A stretch of DNA of 10,505 bases from Clostridiales bacterium (GCA_016303265.1 JAEDLZ010000044.1:1-10505), one strand, 5' to 3'. Positions 1 to 6,767 are shown, counted from the first letter of the stretch. Notes: a model not told the origin generated them from the letters alone. Numbers and translations are program-made.

Positions 1-57
1 GACGAAGCAAGACACGGAAAAGGCTTTGAAGGTATGCTTAAGAGATACTTTGGTTAA
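1..57 (+). CDS. Rubrerythrin, C-terminal end only (partial)
   Basis: Only the last 18 codons and the TAA stop of a gene entering from the left edge are present. The frame ends DEARHGKGFEGMLKRYFG, which matches the usual end of the ferritin-like diiron domain of rubrerythrins, where the E-x-x-H pair (here EARH) supplies diiron ligands in the last helix. Rubrerythrins are cytoplasmic peroxidases of anaerobes that reduce hydrogen peroxide with electrons from rubredoxin. The next gene is a rubredoxin only 25 bp downstream, which supports the call and suggests one transcript. No C-terminal rubredoxin-like domain follows the helix, so this would be a form with the rubredoxin domain at the N-terminus or lacking it; the window cannot decide between these. 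Confidence 0.8.
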   Translation, partial: DEARHGKGFEGMLKRYFG

Positions 58-82
58 TTATATTTAAAAAGGAGAAACAGTA

Positions 83-238
83 ATGGCTAAATATGTATGT
101 CCTTGCGGGTATGTTTACGACCCGGAGGTCGGCGATGTTGAAAACGGAATAGCTCCCGGAACTGCATGGGAGGATGTTCCCGAAGATTTTGTTTGCCCGA
201 CCTGCGGTCTTGGCAAAGACGCATTTGAAGAGGAATAA
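83..238 (+). CDS. Rubredoxin (51 aa) with a C-x-C first knuckle
   Basis: This is a small cytoplasmic one-iron electron carrier, probably feeding electrons to the rubrerythrin encoded just upstream. It starts at ATG 83, with a GGAG ribosome site at 71-74 (8-nt spacing). Family marks are YVYDPEVGD (residues 10-18), NGIAPGT (21-27), W29, and the second metal knuckle C38-P-T-C41-G, followed by GKDAF. The length is normal. The odd point is the first knuckle: it reads C6-P-C8-G-Y, so the usual C-x-x-C-G-Y has lost one residue while all four cysteines remain. The reading frame is intact on both sides, so this is an in-frame change and not a frameshift. Iron binding is inferred, not shown. The likely co-transcription with rubrerythrin fits a role in oxidative stress defence. 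Confidence 0.93.
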   Translation: MAKYVCPCGYVYDPEVGDVENGIAPGTAWEDVPEDFVCPTCGLGKDAFEEE

Positions 239-247
239 TAAACAACT

Positions 248-289
248 ATGGGGTTGCAGCAAAATGATTTCATTTTGCTGCAACCCCAT
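248..289. terminator. Perfect 20-bp palindromic stem, probable bidirectional terminator
   Basis: Two perfectly complementary 20-nt arms enclose a 2-nt centre (TT), 9 bp after the rubredoxin stop. It lies between convergent units (rubredoxin on +, fab operon on -), where a bidirectional terminator is expected. The T-tract is weak on both sides: TTGATGCTTTAT after the stem on +, and a broken T-rich run on -. Terminator is therefore the most likely role, but not certain. The arms carry a GC-rich base and an A/T-rich upper part, so a hairpin with a slightly larger loop is likely in RNA. Confidence 0.6.
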
Positions 290-500
290 TGATGCTTTAT
301 AAAACAATGCAGAATGAACAAACTGAGCAAAAGCAAGGGTTATCCTCGCTTTTGGTTACCCGAAGGCGTACAAATGTGCGCCGAGAAGCATCCCTGTTTC
401 ACCTGAAAAGCCGCTTTCTTTATCTCTCAAAGTTATGTTCCTTTACGGGCGAATGCTGTACTCTAACAATAACTTTCCCGGCTCTCCCTTAACAAAAATA
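290..500 (-). other. Gene-free, hairpin-rich stretch after fabZ; candidate structured RNA or 3' UTR
   Basis: I see no credible gene here. Three separate stems can be drawn. (A) 429-439 pairs with 465-476: 11 bp with one bulged base, flanked by a possible outer 5-bp stem, 409-413 with 479-483. (B) 365-382 is GGCG-T-ACA, AA, TGT-G-CGCC. (C) 328-338 pairs with 344-354: 11 bp with one G-U and a 5-nt loop. Together with the palindrome at 248-289 they form a run of four stems. On the minus strand this would be the tail of the fab transcript or a separate RNA of about 200-240 nt. A weak promoter-like pair (TTGAAT, 17 nt, GATAAG) lies at the 3' end of fabZ. I cannot assign an RNA family. Confidence 0.4.
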
Positions 501-917
501 CTACTCCTTATCAACTAACGCAAAGGAAAATTCAAGACTTACACAGAGCTTACCGTTCACATAGCCTTTGCCCTCTCCGAATCGGAAAGGTCCCTTTTCC
601 TTTGTTATCCGGCACTTTGTTTCAAAGGTGTCCCCCGGCTTGACCTGATTTTTAAACTTCACCTTATCGAGGCTTGTAAAAAACGGCAGCTTGCCCTCCA
701 TACCGTCGGAAATAAATCCGCAGGCGGACTGAGCAATAATTTCACACAGAATAACACCCGGAACAACGGGATTACCGGGAAAATGACCCTTTAAAAACCA
801 CTCGTCACCGCTTATATATTTCTTTCCGCAGGACATACCGTCAATAAATTCAACCTCGTCCACAAGCAGCATATTGTCCCTATGGGGCAAAACTTTCATT
901 ATCTCTTCCTTATTCAT
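501..917 (-). CDS. fabZ: 3-hydroxyacyl-ACP dehydratase FabZ
   Basis: This enzyme removes water from (3R)-hydroxyacyl-ACP to give trans-2-enoyl-ACP, the third step of each fatty-acid elongation round, in the cytoplasm. The protein has 138 residues, typical for FabZ, and a single hot-dog fold. The active-site signature is clear: PHRDNMLLVD near the start (11-20), then G44-H45-F-P-G-N-P with catalytic His45, and P-G-V followed by Glu59 in the central helix. The start is set by a GGGGTG ribosome site that overlaps the fabF stop codon 9 nt upstream, so it is the last gene of the fab operon. In related clostridia accB usually separates fabF and fabZ, but not here. The FabA-type isomerase is less likely, because fabA is typical of proteobacteria and this length and context suit FabZ. 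Confidence 0.95.
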   Translation of the reverse strand: MNKEEIMKVLPHRDNMLLVDEVEFIDGMSCGKKYISGDEWFLKGHFPGNPVVPGVILCEIIAQSACGFISDGMEGKLPFFTSLDKVKFKNQVKPGDTFETKCRITKEKGPFRFGEGKGYVNGKLCVSLEFSFALVDKE

Positions 918-926
918 AATACACCC

Positions 927-2153
927 CTAAATTTTCTTGAAAACAAGGCTGGCGTTGTGTCCGCCGAATCCCAACGAAGTCGAGAGCGCCGCACATATAT
1001 CTGCCTTAACCGCCTTATTGGGTGTGCAGTCAATATCACACTCAGGATCCGCTTCCCTGTATCCGATTGTAGGCGGTATAATCCCCTCGCAAAGCGCCTT
1101 AACGGCTGCAATTGCCTCAATTCCGCCTGCCGCGCCGAGAGCATGACCTGTCATGGATTTGGTTGAGCTCATATGTATCTTATATGCATTCTCCCCAAAA
1201 GCTTTTTTCAGCGCCTTTGTTTCAGTCTTATCATTAAGGGGCGTACTTGTTCCGTGGGTGTTGACATAAATATTCGTTTCGCCCTCAATACCTGCCTCTT
1301 TAACAGAGTCCTCAATCGCCTTTGCAACCCATGCTGCCTCCATATCCGGAGCTGTTACATGATAGGCGTCGCAAGTGCTTCCGTATCCCCCTATCTCGCA
1401 GTAAATCTTTGCGCCGCGGTTTACAGCGTGTTCATATTCCTCAAGAATCAGGATTCCCGCACCCTCGCCCATTATGAATCCGTTTCGTCTTGCGTCAAAT
1501 GGTATCGACGCCGTTTCCGGGTCATCCGAGGTTGAAAGCGCCATACAGTTTATAAATCCCGCAAAGGCAAGGGGAGTTATTGCCGCTTCGCTTCCGCCTG
1601 CAACCATTGCGTCCGCATAGCCATGCTTTATATGGCGGTATGCCTCTCCTATACAATGAGAGCTTGTTGCACAAGCCGTGGTTATACACAGGCACGAACC
1701 GTTAAGCTTATATTTTATGGCAATATTCCCTGCCGCAATATTTGTTATCATTTTCGGCACGAACATGGGAGAAACTCTTTTCGGGCCCTTATCAAGGAGG
1801 TTGCTGTGTTCCTCGCAAAGAGTATTTATTCCTCCGATTCCTGCGCCCACATAGACGCCGATTCTGTCGCTTTCAATCTTGCCCTCTATTCCGCTGTCTT
1901 CCATTGCCTGAGCTGCCGCCGCCATAGCATACTGCGTATACAAATCGGTTTTTCTGACAGACGGCTTCTCCATATACAAAAGCGGGTCAAAATCCTTGAC
2001 CTCTGCGCCGAGTGCGGCTTTGAAGTCTGTCGTGTCGAATTTTGTCACCTTTGCTATGCCGTTTTTGCCGTTTTTAAGTCCGTCCCAAAAGGCTTCCACA
2101 TCGTTCCCGATAGGCGTTACAGCCCCAAGACCCGTCACAACTACTCTTCTCAT
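927..2153 (-). CDS. fabF: 3-oxoacyl-ACP synthase II (FabF)
   Basis: FabF condenses malonyl-ACP with acyl-ACP in the elongation cycle. With the start at ATG 2153 the protein has 408 residues, normal for FabF. This start has GGAG 6 nt upstream and gives the classic N-terminus MRRVVVTGLGAVTPIGN. An upstream in-frame extension to 2198 is open but gives unlikely residues. The catalytic triad of the family is complete: Cys161 in TTACATSS, His300 in NTHGTSTPLND and His337 in KSMTGH. The C-terminal GFGGHN loop (395-400) is present. Position 299 is Thr where many homologues have Ala (NAHGTST); this is probably neutral. It follows fabG after a long 293-bp gap, so it may depend on read-through or on an unrecognised internal promoter. 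Confidence 0.96.
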   Translation of the reverse strand: MRRVVVTGLGAVTPIGNDVEAFWDGLKNGKNGIAKVTKFDTTDFKAALGAEVKDFDPLLYMEKPSVRKTDLYTQYAMAAAAQAMEDSGIEGKIESDRIGVYVGAGIGGINTLCEEHSNLLDKGPKRVSPMFVPKMITNIAAGNIAIKYKLNGSCLCITTACATSSHCIGEAYRHIKHGYADAMVAGGSEAAITPLAFAGFINCMALSTSDDPETASIPFDARRNGFIMGEGAGILILEEYEHAVNRGAKIYCEIGGYGSTCDAYHVTAPDMEAAWVAKAIEDSVKEAGIEGETNIYVNTHGTSTPLNDKTETKALKKAFGENAYKIHMSSTKSMTGHALGAAGGIEAIAAVKALCEGIIPPTIGYREADPECDIDCTPNKAVKADICAALSTSLGFGGHNASLVFKKI

Positions 2154-2446
2154 ATAATTCTCCATTCCGCCGCCCTGCCCGGCACAAATAATAATCAAAT
2201 TTCTCTTATCCGCAGGGCAAGGAATGATAAGAGATTTTCAGCCCATGGGCGCTTTCGAAGCTTAAACCGCAGAATTTCGTATGACTTCCGAAAACTCCTG
2301 CGTTTTGGGAAAGCGCCGTAAATTGCGCTTCACTTTGTTTGACAAGCCTTTGCCAAACAGCGTATCCTTGCTTGCGCAGCAACGCCGCACGGGCAATCAG
2401 TTCTTTTTAAAGCTAATGCGAAAATTCATTTCACATTATTTTCTTT
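2154..2446 (-). other. 293-bp non-coding gap between fabG and fabF with several hairpins
   Basis: I looked for acpP or accB here and found no credible start, frame or phosphopantetheine (DSL) motif. The stretch contains several stems. The first is a long imperfect one: 2248-2256 pairs with 2309-2317 (9 bp perfect), with inner CGCAG/CTGCG and TTTCG/CGAAA pairings. The second is 2337-2345 with 2350-2358 (9 bp, one G-U, 4-nt loop). There is also the 10-nt palindrome GCCCATGGGC at 2241-2250, and a small TTGCT/AGCAA stem near 2368-2382. None has a clear T-tract on the minus strand. It could be an RNA processing site, an attenuator or a relic of a deletion. Confidence 0.5.
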
Positions 2447-3169
2447 CTATATTGCAAGTCCGCCGTCAATGCGGATAACTTCACCTGTTATATAATCATT
2501 TCCGCTTAAAAATACCGCAAGAGAAGCCACTTCCTCCGGCTTTCCCATTCTTCCCAGAGGAATCTCTTCAAGAATCTCCGGGCGGTCCTTAAAGCTCTCG
2601 GTCATGTCTGTTTCGATAAATCCGGGAGCGATTGCGTTACAGCAAACATTTCTCCCTGCAAGCTCTCTTGCAACGGACTTGGTAAGACCTATGATTCCTG
2701 CCTTTGAGGCAGAATAATTCGCCTGCCCCGCATTTCCCATAATGCCCGAAACAGAGCTTATATTTATAATCTTTCCGCCCCGCTTTTTCATAAAATGCGA
2801 ATAGCAGCTTTTTATCATATTAAAAGCGCCCTTGAGGTTGACATCGATAACCCGCTCAAAGTCCTCCTCCTTCATTCGGAGCATGAGCGAATCCCTCGTT
2901 ATCCCCGCATTATTTACAAGAACATCAATCCCGCCGAAATCTTCAATTATTGCCTTCACGGTTTCACCGCAATCATCAAGACTTTCCACCTGACAGCAGT
3001 ATGCCTTTGCGCCCTTTCCGTATTCAAGGCACTCTTTAACGGTTTCCTCCGCTTTTTCGCGGTTTCCGCTGTATATTACGGCAATATTATCACCGCATTT
3101 TGCAAATTCAAGGGCAATGGCTCTGCCTATCCCCCTTGAACCGCCCGTCACAACTACCGTTTTATCCAT
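2447..3169 (-). CDS. fabG: 3-oxoacyl-ACP reductase FabG
   Basis: FabG is a cytoplasmic NADPH-dependent enzyme that reduces 3-oxoacyl-ACP to (3R)-hydroxyacyl-ACP. The protein has 240 residues, a classical short-chain dehydrogenase. The cofactor motif TGGSRGIG lies at 8-15 and NNAG at 86-89. The active-site residues are Asn111, Ser139 (INISS), Tyr152 and Lys156 (Y-S-A-S-K), one position later than in the E. coli enzyme. The C-terminus ends GEVIRIDGGLAI, the usual FabG end. The start codon lies inside fabD: the two genes overlap by 8 nt (3162-3169), which suggests translational coupling. Many dehydrogenases share this fold, but the position between fabD and fabF settles the role. Confidence 0.95.
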   Translation of the reverse strand: MDKTVVVTGGSRGIGRAIALEFAKCGDNIAVIYSGNREKAEETVKECLEYGKGAKAYCCQVESLDDCGETVKAIIEDFGGIDVLVNNAGITRDSLMLRMKEEDFERVIDVNLKGAFNMIKSCYSHFMKKRGGKIINISSVSGIMGNAGQANYSASKAGIIGLTKSVARELAGRNVCCNAIAPGFIETDMTESFKDRPEILEEIPLGRMGKPEEVASLAVFLSGNDYITGEVIRIDGGLAI

Positions 3170-4082
3170 TATTCTTCACCGCCTCAATGGTTTGCGCCAG
3201 GGTTTCGGCATTCTCCACATTATATATTTTTGCGTCGGGAGCCATCTTTTTGATAAGTCCCGATAAAACCTTGCCAACGCCTGTTTCAATGAAAGTGTCA
3301 AACCCATCGTTTACCATATTTTCAATTGTAGTCTGCCACAAAACGGGATTGTTTATTTGTTCAAGCAGAGTTTCGCCGACATTTTCGCCGTAGGGCCGGG
3401 CTGTTCTGTTGGCATAAACGGGAATCTGCGGCGTCCTTATATCAAACTCCGCCAAGACTGCCCTCATGCTCTCTGCGGCGCTGTTCATAAACGGAGAATG
3501 AAACCCTCCGGCAACCGCAAGGTCCACTATACGGCACTTATATTCGCTCATAGCCTCTTTAAATCTTGCAATCGAATCAAGCTCCCCCGCCACAACAGTC
3601 TGTGCAGGGCTGTTGAAATTCACGGGATACACTCCGCCGACCTTTTCGCAAACCGACTTTATGGTTTCGCTGTCAATTTTCATAACAGCCGTCATAGCGG
3701 TTTCCTTCTCCTCCGACGCCTTTTGCATGAGGATGCCTCGCTGAGAAACAATCCTAAACCCGTCCTCCGGAGTGTATGCCCCTGCAAAAGCAAGAGCGGC
3801 TATCTCGCCGAGAGAAAAACCCGCAGCCCCCTCCGGCTCAATACCATTTTCGCGAAGTGCCAGCGCCGCTCCCAAATCCGCAAGGTACATACACGGCTGG
3901 GTATTGCTTGTTATCTTAAGCTCCTCCGCACTGCCCTCAAAGGACTGCTTCTTCGTTCCCGGTCTTATATTCTCGGCGGCATCGTAGAGCGCTCTAACGC
4001 TTTCGCAGTTTTCATAAAGCTCCTTGCCCATTCCGCCGTATTGCGCTCCCTGTCCTGAAAAAACAAATGCTATTTTACCCAT
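3162..4082 (-). CDS. fabD: Malonyl-CoA:ACP transacylase FabD
   Basis: FabD moves the malonyl group from coenzyme A to acyl carrier protein, supplying extender units to FabH and FabF. The protein has 306 residues, normal for the family. The motifs are GQGAQYGGMG at 10-19, the nucleophile elbow G-F-S90-L-G-E, Arg115 in SQRG (binds the malonyl carboxylate), His195 in GGFHSPFM, and GVGKVLSGL near 268-276. The start ATG overlaps the 3' end of fabK by 13 nt and is preceded by a GGGG-type ribosome site, so it is probably translationally coupled. Its carrier substrate is not encoded in the window, since no acpP is found in the cluster. Confidence 0.96.
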   Translation of the reverse strand: MGKIAFVFSGQGAQYGGMGKELYENCESVRALYDAAENIRPGTKKQSFEGSAEELKITSNTQPCMYLADLGAALALRENGIEPEGAAGFSLGEIAALAFAGAYTPEDGFRIVSQRGILMQKASEEKETAMTAVMKIDSETIKSVCEKVGGVYPVNFNSPAQTVVAGELDSIARFKEAMSEYKCRIVDLAVAGGFHSPFMNSAAESMRAVLAEFDIRTPQIPVYANRTARPYGENVGETLLEQINNPVLWQTTIENMVNDGFDTFIETGVGKVLSGLIKKMAPDAKIYNVENAETLAQTIEAVKNNG

Positions 4083-5014
4083 ATCTTCGCCCCGCTTAAT
4101 ACCTTTTCGGTATCTTCCATAATTTCTTCAATGATTTCCGCCGCTGTCTGCTCACGATTTACCATTCCTGCAATCTGACCGCAGGGGAAACAGCCTTTCT
4201 TCTCATCGCCCTCAACTGCCGCAAGGCGAAGTGCGCCGACTCCCATTGCTTCCAAATCATCGTCTGAAATTCCTGTGTATTCCGCTCTGGAGTAACCCCT
4301 TGAAAACGGAGTTTTAAGACTGCGCACAGGATGTCCTAAACGCTTGCCTGTTACGATAGTCGATATATCGCTTGCCTTGAGCACCTTATCCTTATAGTTT
4401 TCGTGAACGCCGCACTCCTTTGCAACAAGGAATCTCGTTCCCATCTGAACGCCCGACGCGCCAAGCATAAATGCCGCCGCAACGCCTCGGCCGTCAGCTA
4501 TTCCGCCTGCCGCTATAACGGGAATCGAAACTGCGTCACACACCTGGGGTACAAGAGGCATTGTTGAAATCTCACCCACATGACCGCCGGACTCTCCGCC
4601 CTCAGCGACAACTGCAAAAGCTCCGCAGCGTTCCATTTTCTTCGCCATTGCAACAGAGGCAATAACAGGAATAACCTTTATTCCGTTTTCAATCCACATC
4701 GGCATAAAAGCCGCCGGAGAGCCTGCTCCCGTTGTAATAATCTTAACGCCCTCCTCGGCCACCGTATGAGCAACTTCTTCTGCGTGAGGGCTCATAAGCA
4801 TAACATTAACCGCAAAGGGTTTATCCGTAAGCTCTCTGGCTATTTTTATCTGCTCACGGAGATACTCCCCGTTTAAATTCATCGCCGCAATTATTCCCAG
4901 ACCGCCTGCGTTTGAAACTGCCGCCGCAAGCTTTCCGTCGGCAATCCACGCCATTCCGCCCTGAAAAATCGGATATTTTATACCGAGCTTTTCACAAATC
5001 GGTGAACAAATCAT
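4070..5014 (-). CDS. fabK: Enoyl-ACP reductase II (FabK), FMN-dependent
   Basis: FabK performs the last reduction of the elongation cycle (trans-2-enoyl-ACP to acyl-ACP) with FMN and a nicotinamide cofactor. It replaces the short-chain-dehydrogenase enzyme FabI, so such organisms are typically insensitive to triclosan. The start at 5014 is supported by a GGAAAGG ribosome site 8 nt upstream and gives 314 residues beginning MICSPICEKLGIKYPIFQGG. An open extension to 5095 lacks a ribosome site and family similarity. The features of the 2-nitropropane-dioxygenase/FabK fold are present: PIFQGGMAW (15-23), GGESGGH with catalytic-type His145, AAGGIADGRG (168-177, FMN phosphate) and GVQMGTRF (188-195). 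Nitronate monooxygenase is the main alternative. The fab context and the C-terminal GQIAGM (279-284) favour FabK. Confidence 0.94.
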   Translation of the reverse strand: MICSPICEKLGIKYPIFQGGMAWIADGKLAAAVSNAGGLGIIAAMNLNGEYLREQIKIARELTDKPFAVNVMLMSPHAEEVAHTVAEEGVKIITTGAGSPAAFMPMWIENGIKVIPVIASVAMAKKMERCGAFAVVAEGGESGGHVGEISTMPLVPQVCDAVSIPVIAAGGIADGRGVAAAFMLGASGVQMGTRFLVAKECGVHENYKDKVLKASDISTIVTGKRLGHPVRSLKTPFSRGYSRAEYTGISDDDLEAMGVGALRLAAVEGDEKKGCFPCGQIAGMVNREQTAAEIIEEIMEDTEKVLSGAKIWVK

Positions 5015-5131
5015 ATCTTTAACCTTTCCTTTCCGAGGCGCCGTGCCATGCCAAAACCTTAGGACTTCCTCTGTCCGCAATCTTACACCGCTCACCCCTC
5101 ACTGTGGGATTTTGTCCGTACTTTTATTTTT
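5015..5131 (-). other. 117-bp gap between fabH and fabK, where acpP is expected
   Basis: In the familiar clostridial order an acyl carrier protein gene lies here. The gap is too short for one (about 230 bp would be needed) and all three minus-strand frames are broken by stops early. It holds only the fabK ribosome site and a small GGAC/GTCC hairpin (5062-5076). I see no promoter or terminator that I would defend. Confidence 0.6.
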
Positions 5132-6085
5132 CTACCACTCCATGAGGCAAACGCCGCTTGACAGTCCGCCGCCGAAAGCAGTCATTATTATCTTATCGCC
5201 GCGGCAAAGCAGTCCGCCTCGGTTCATCTCATCCAGAGAAATCGGTACTGACGCTCCGCCCGTATTTCCGTACTTGTCAATATTCATAAAGAATTTATCC
5301 GACGCCATTTCAAGGCGTTTCGCCGCAAAATGAATAATCCTTGCATTCGCTTGATGGGGAACAATATATTTTATATCGTCGCCGGTGAGGTTGTTGCGCC
5401 TAAGAATTTCGGATACGCCACCGCACATATTCTCAACTGCGAATTTAAAGGTTTCCTGACCGTTCATATATATGTACGGGGGCTTTTCTTCCACCGTATA
5501 AAAAGGCGAGTTCCCCGGATGCGACGGAATTTTTATAACATCGTCGCCGCCGACCGTTTTAATAAACGAATCAATATAGCTGTCACCCTGTCCGAGTACA
5601 GCCGCCCCGGCGCCGTCACCGAAGATAACACAGGTATTCCTGTCGGTGTAATCAACCAGCTTGGAAAGCCGTTCCGCCGCCACCACCAACGCATTCTTAA
5701 CCTTGCCTCCCGCAAAAAAGCCGTACGCCGTTTCCAGTGCGAACAAAAAGCCCGAACACGCACTGTTTATATCAAAGGCGGGGCAGTTCGCTCCGATTGC
5801 CTGCTGTATCTTCGCCGCAACCGTCGGACAAACATCCTCTCCGCTTATGGTTGCACATATTATAATATCAATATCCTCCGGTGCGGTTTTGCTGTTTTCA
5901 AGAGCCGCCTTCGCCGCCTCTATCCCCATAAACGATGTGTTCTCGTCGGTGCAGATACGGCGCTCTTTTATTCCCACTCGCTTACTTATCCATTCATCAC
6001 TGGTTTCAACCATTTTTTCAAGTTCTTCATTTGCAAGAACCCGTTTGGGAACATAGCTTCCCGTTCCGAGTATCCTGAAACTCAT
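5132..6085 (-). CDS. fabH: 3-oxoacyl-ACP synthase III (FabH)
   Basis: FabH starts fatty-acid synthesis by condensing an acyl-CoA primer with malonyl-ACP. It has 317 residues, normal length. The complete thiolase-fold triad is visible: Cys110 in DINSACSGF, His244 in VPHQAN and Asn274 in KYGNTG. The N-terminus ILGTGSYVPKRV and the GDGAGAAV motif (156-163) are typical. The start has a strong GGAGGTG ribosome site 5 nt upstream, 18 bp after the regulator gene, so it is the first enzyme gene of the operon. The primer-pocket residues cannot be used here to say whether straight-chain or branched primers are preferred. Homologues of KASIII type occur in other pathways, but the operon makes the call safe. 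Confidence 0.96.
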   Translation of the reverse strand: MSFRILGTGSYVPKRVLANEELEKMVETSDEWISKRVGIKERRICTDENTSFMGIEAAKAALENSKTAPEDIDIIICATISGEDVCPTVAAKIQQAIGANCPAFDINSACSGFLFALETAYGFFAGGKVKNALVVAAERLSKLVDYTDRNTCVIFGDGAGAAVLGQGDSYIDSFIKTVGGDDVIKIPSHPGNSPFYTVEEKPPYIYMNGQETFKFAVENMCGGVSEILRRNNLTGDDIKYIVPHQANARIIHFAAKRLEMASDKFFMNIDKYGNTGGASVPISLDEMNRGGLLCRGDKIIMTAFGGGLSSGVCLMEW

Positions 6086-6103
6086 AATTACACCTCCAAA
6101 ATC

Positions 6104-6568
6104 TCATCGTTTGACATTCGATTTTTCCCTGAAATATTTCACAAGCCGCTCCAAGGATTTAATAATAACCTCAAGCTGCTCTTCACTTAATACCTCGCCT
6201 ATAAAGTCCATCATCTCATCATGGAATTGTTTATGTTTCTCGTTAATTACCGCGCCGTCCTGCGTCAGCGTAACAAGCACCACCCGTCTGTCATAATCCG
6301 CCCTTTGCCGTTTCAGATAGCCCTTATTGACCAGGACATTAACCGCCGTTGTAAGAGACCCCGGCGAAACCACAAGAACCCTAGCTATATTCGCCATGGT
6401 ATTGCCGCCGGATGCTTCAAGCATGGAAACAGCCTCTATAATATGCATTTCCCGGACAGATAAATCCGTCCTGCCGATTTTTCGCAGGCTTTGATCCTCC
6501 CACGCAAGGATTTCATTAAATGTATTAACGAAAAATCCGTTCAGCCGTTTTCTTTGCTCCCCAGTCAT
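6104..6568 (-). CDS. MarR-family regulator heading the fab operon (FabT-like)
   Basis: This is a 154-residue winged helix-turn-helix protein. The helix-turn-helix lies at about 58-82 (MANIARVLVVSPGSLTTAV), followed by the wing with the D91-Y-D-R-R95 motif and VTLTQDG, the standard MarR signature. Flanking helices form the dimer interface. It is the first gene of the operon, 18 bp ahead of fabH. This is the place of the FabT repressor, which in streptococci and relatives senses long-chain acyl-ACP and turns fab genes down. That role is inferred from position, not from ligand residues. The start ATG 6568 has an AGGGG ribosome site 7 nt upstream. Two identical palindromes in its leader (6589-6617) suggest autoregulation. 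I leave the symbol empty because FabT identity is not proven. Confidence 0.9.
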   Translation of the reverse strand: MTGEQRKRLNGFFVNTFNEILAWEDQSLRKIGRTDLSVREMHIIEAVSMLEASGGNTMANIARVLVVSPGSLTTAVNVLVNKGYLKRQRADYDRRVVLVTLTQDGAVINEKHKQFHDEMMDFIGEVLSEEQLEVIIKSLERLVKYFREKSNVKR

Positions 6569-6588
6569 CAGCTTTCCCCTTACAATTA

Positions 6589-6617
6589 TTTTAATTTAAA
6601 ATATTTTTAATTTAAAA
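6589..6617 (-). promoter_or_regulatory. Tandem palindromic operators of the fab operon (probable MarR/FabT-like sites)
   Basis: Two identical 13-bp inverted repeats, TTTTAA-A-TTAAAA read on the minus strand, lie at 6605-6617 and 6589-6601. They are separated by 3 bp, giving a 16-bp period. The first falls at the expected transcription start of the promoter at 6620-6648, the second in the leader ahead of the ribosome site. Palindromes of this size overlapping a start site are typical of MarR-family repression. The centre-to-centre distance of 16 bp would put two dimers about one and a half helical turns apart. The DNA is very A/T-rich, so chance similarity must be considered, but the exact repeat of 13 bp is hard to dismiss. 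Confidence 0.6.
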
Positions 6618-6619
6618 GT

Positions 6620-6648
6620 ATTTTATCATATTGTTACCATTATGTCAA
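6620..6648 (-). promoter_or_regulatory. Sigma-A promoter of the marR-fab operon
   Basis: On the minus strand a perfect -35 box TTGACA (6648-6643) and a -10 box TAAAAT (6625-6620) are 17 bp apart. An upstream TG makes it an extended -10. Transcription would begin near 6613, giving a leader of about 45 nt that contains the two palindromes. This is the best promoter in the window. Confidence 0.85.
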
Positions 6649-6767
6649 GTTAATTTATAGCAAAACCGACAGAAAATACCCGACAAACTCCTCTCCCGGT
6701 TATGCAAATTCGGACAATTTATGCGTTCTTTGCGGCAATATAATTAAATTTTTGGTTATTTCTCTTA

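Noticed and set aside
1623..2321. Plus-strand open frame (232 codons) opposite fabF and running into the fabG-fabF gap
   Set aside because: It is antisense to a certain gene, with no recognisable motif or ribosome site; it arises from codon bias of fabF.
2199..2446. Possible acpP or accB in the fabG-fabF gap
   Set aside because: No frame shows the DSL phosphopantetheine motif or the biotin MKM motif, and stops interrupt the frames.
3357..4058. Plus-strand open frame (233 codons) opposite fabD
   Set aside because: Mirror frame of fabD with biased composition and no family signature.
5330..6190. Long plus-strand open frame (286 codons) opposite fabH
   Set aside because: It is antisense to fabH, whose catalytic motifs are complete; the predicted protein is rich in Arg, Cys and Phe, resembles no family and has no ribosome site.
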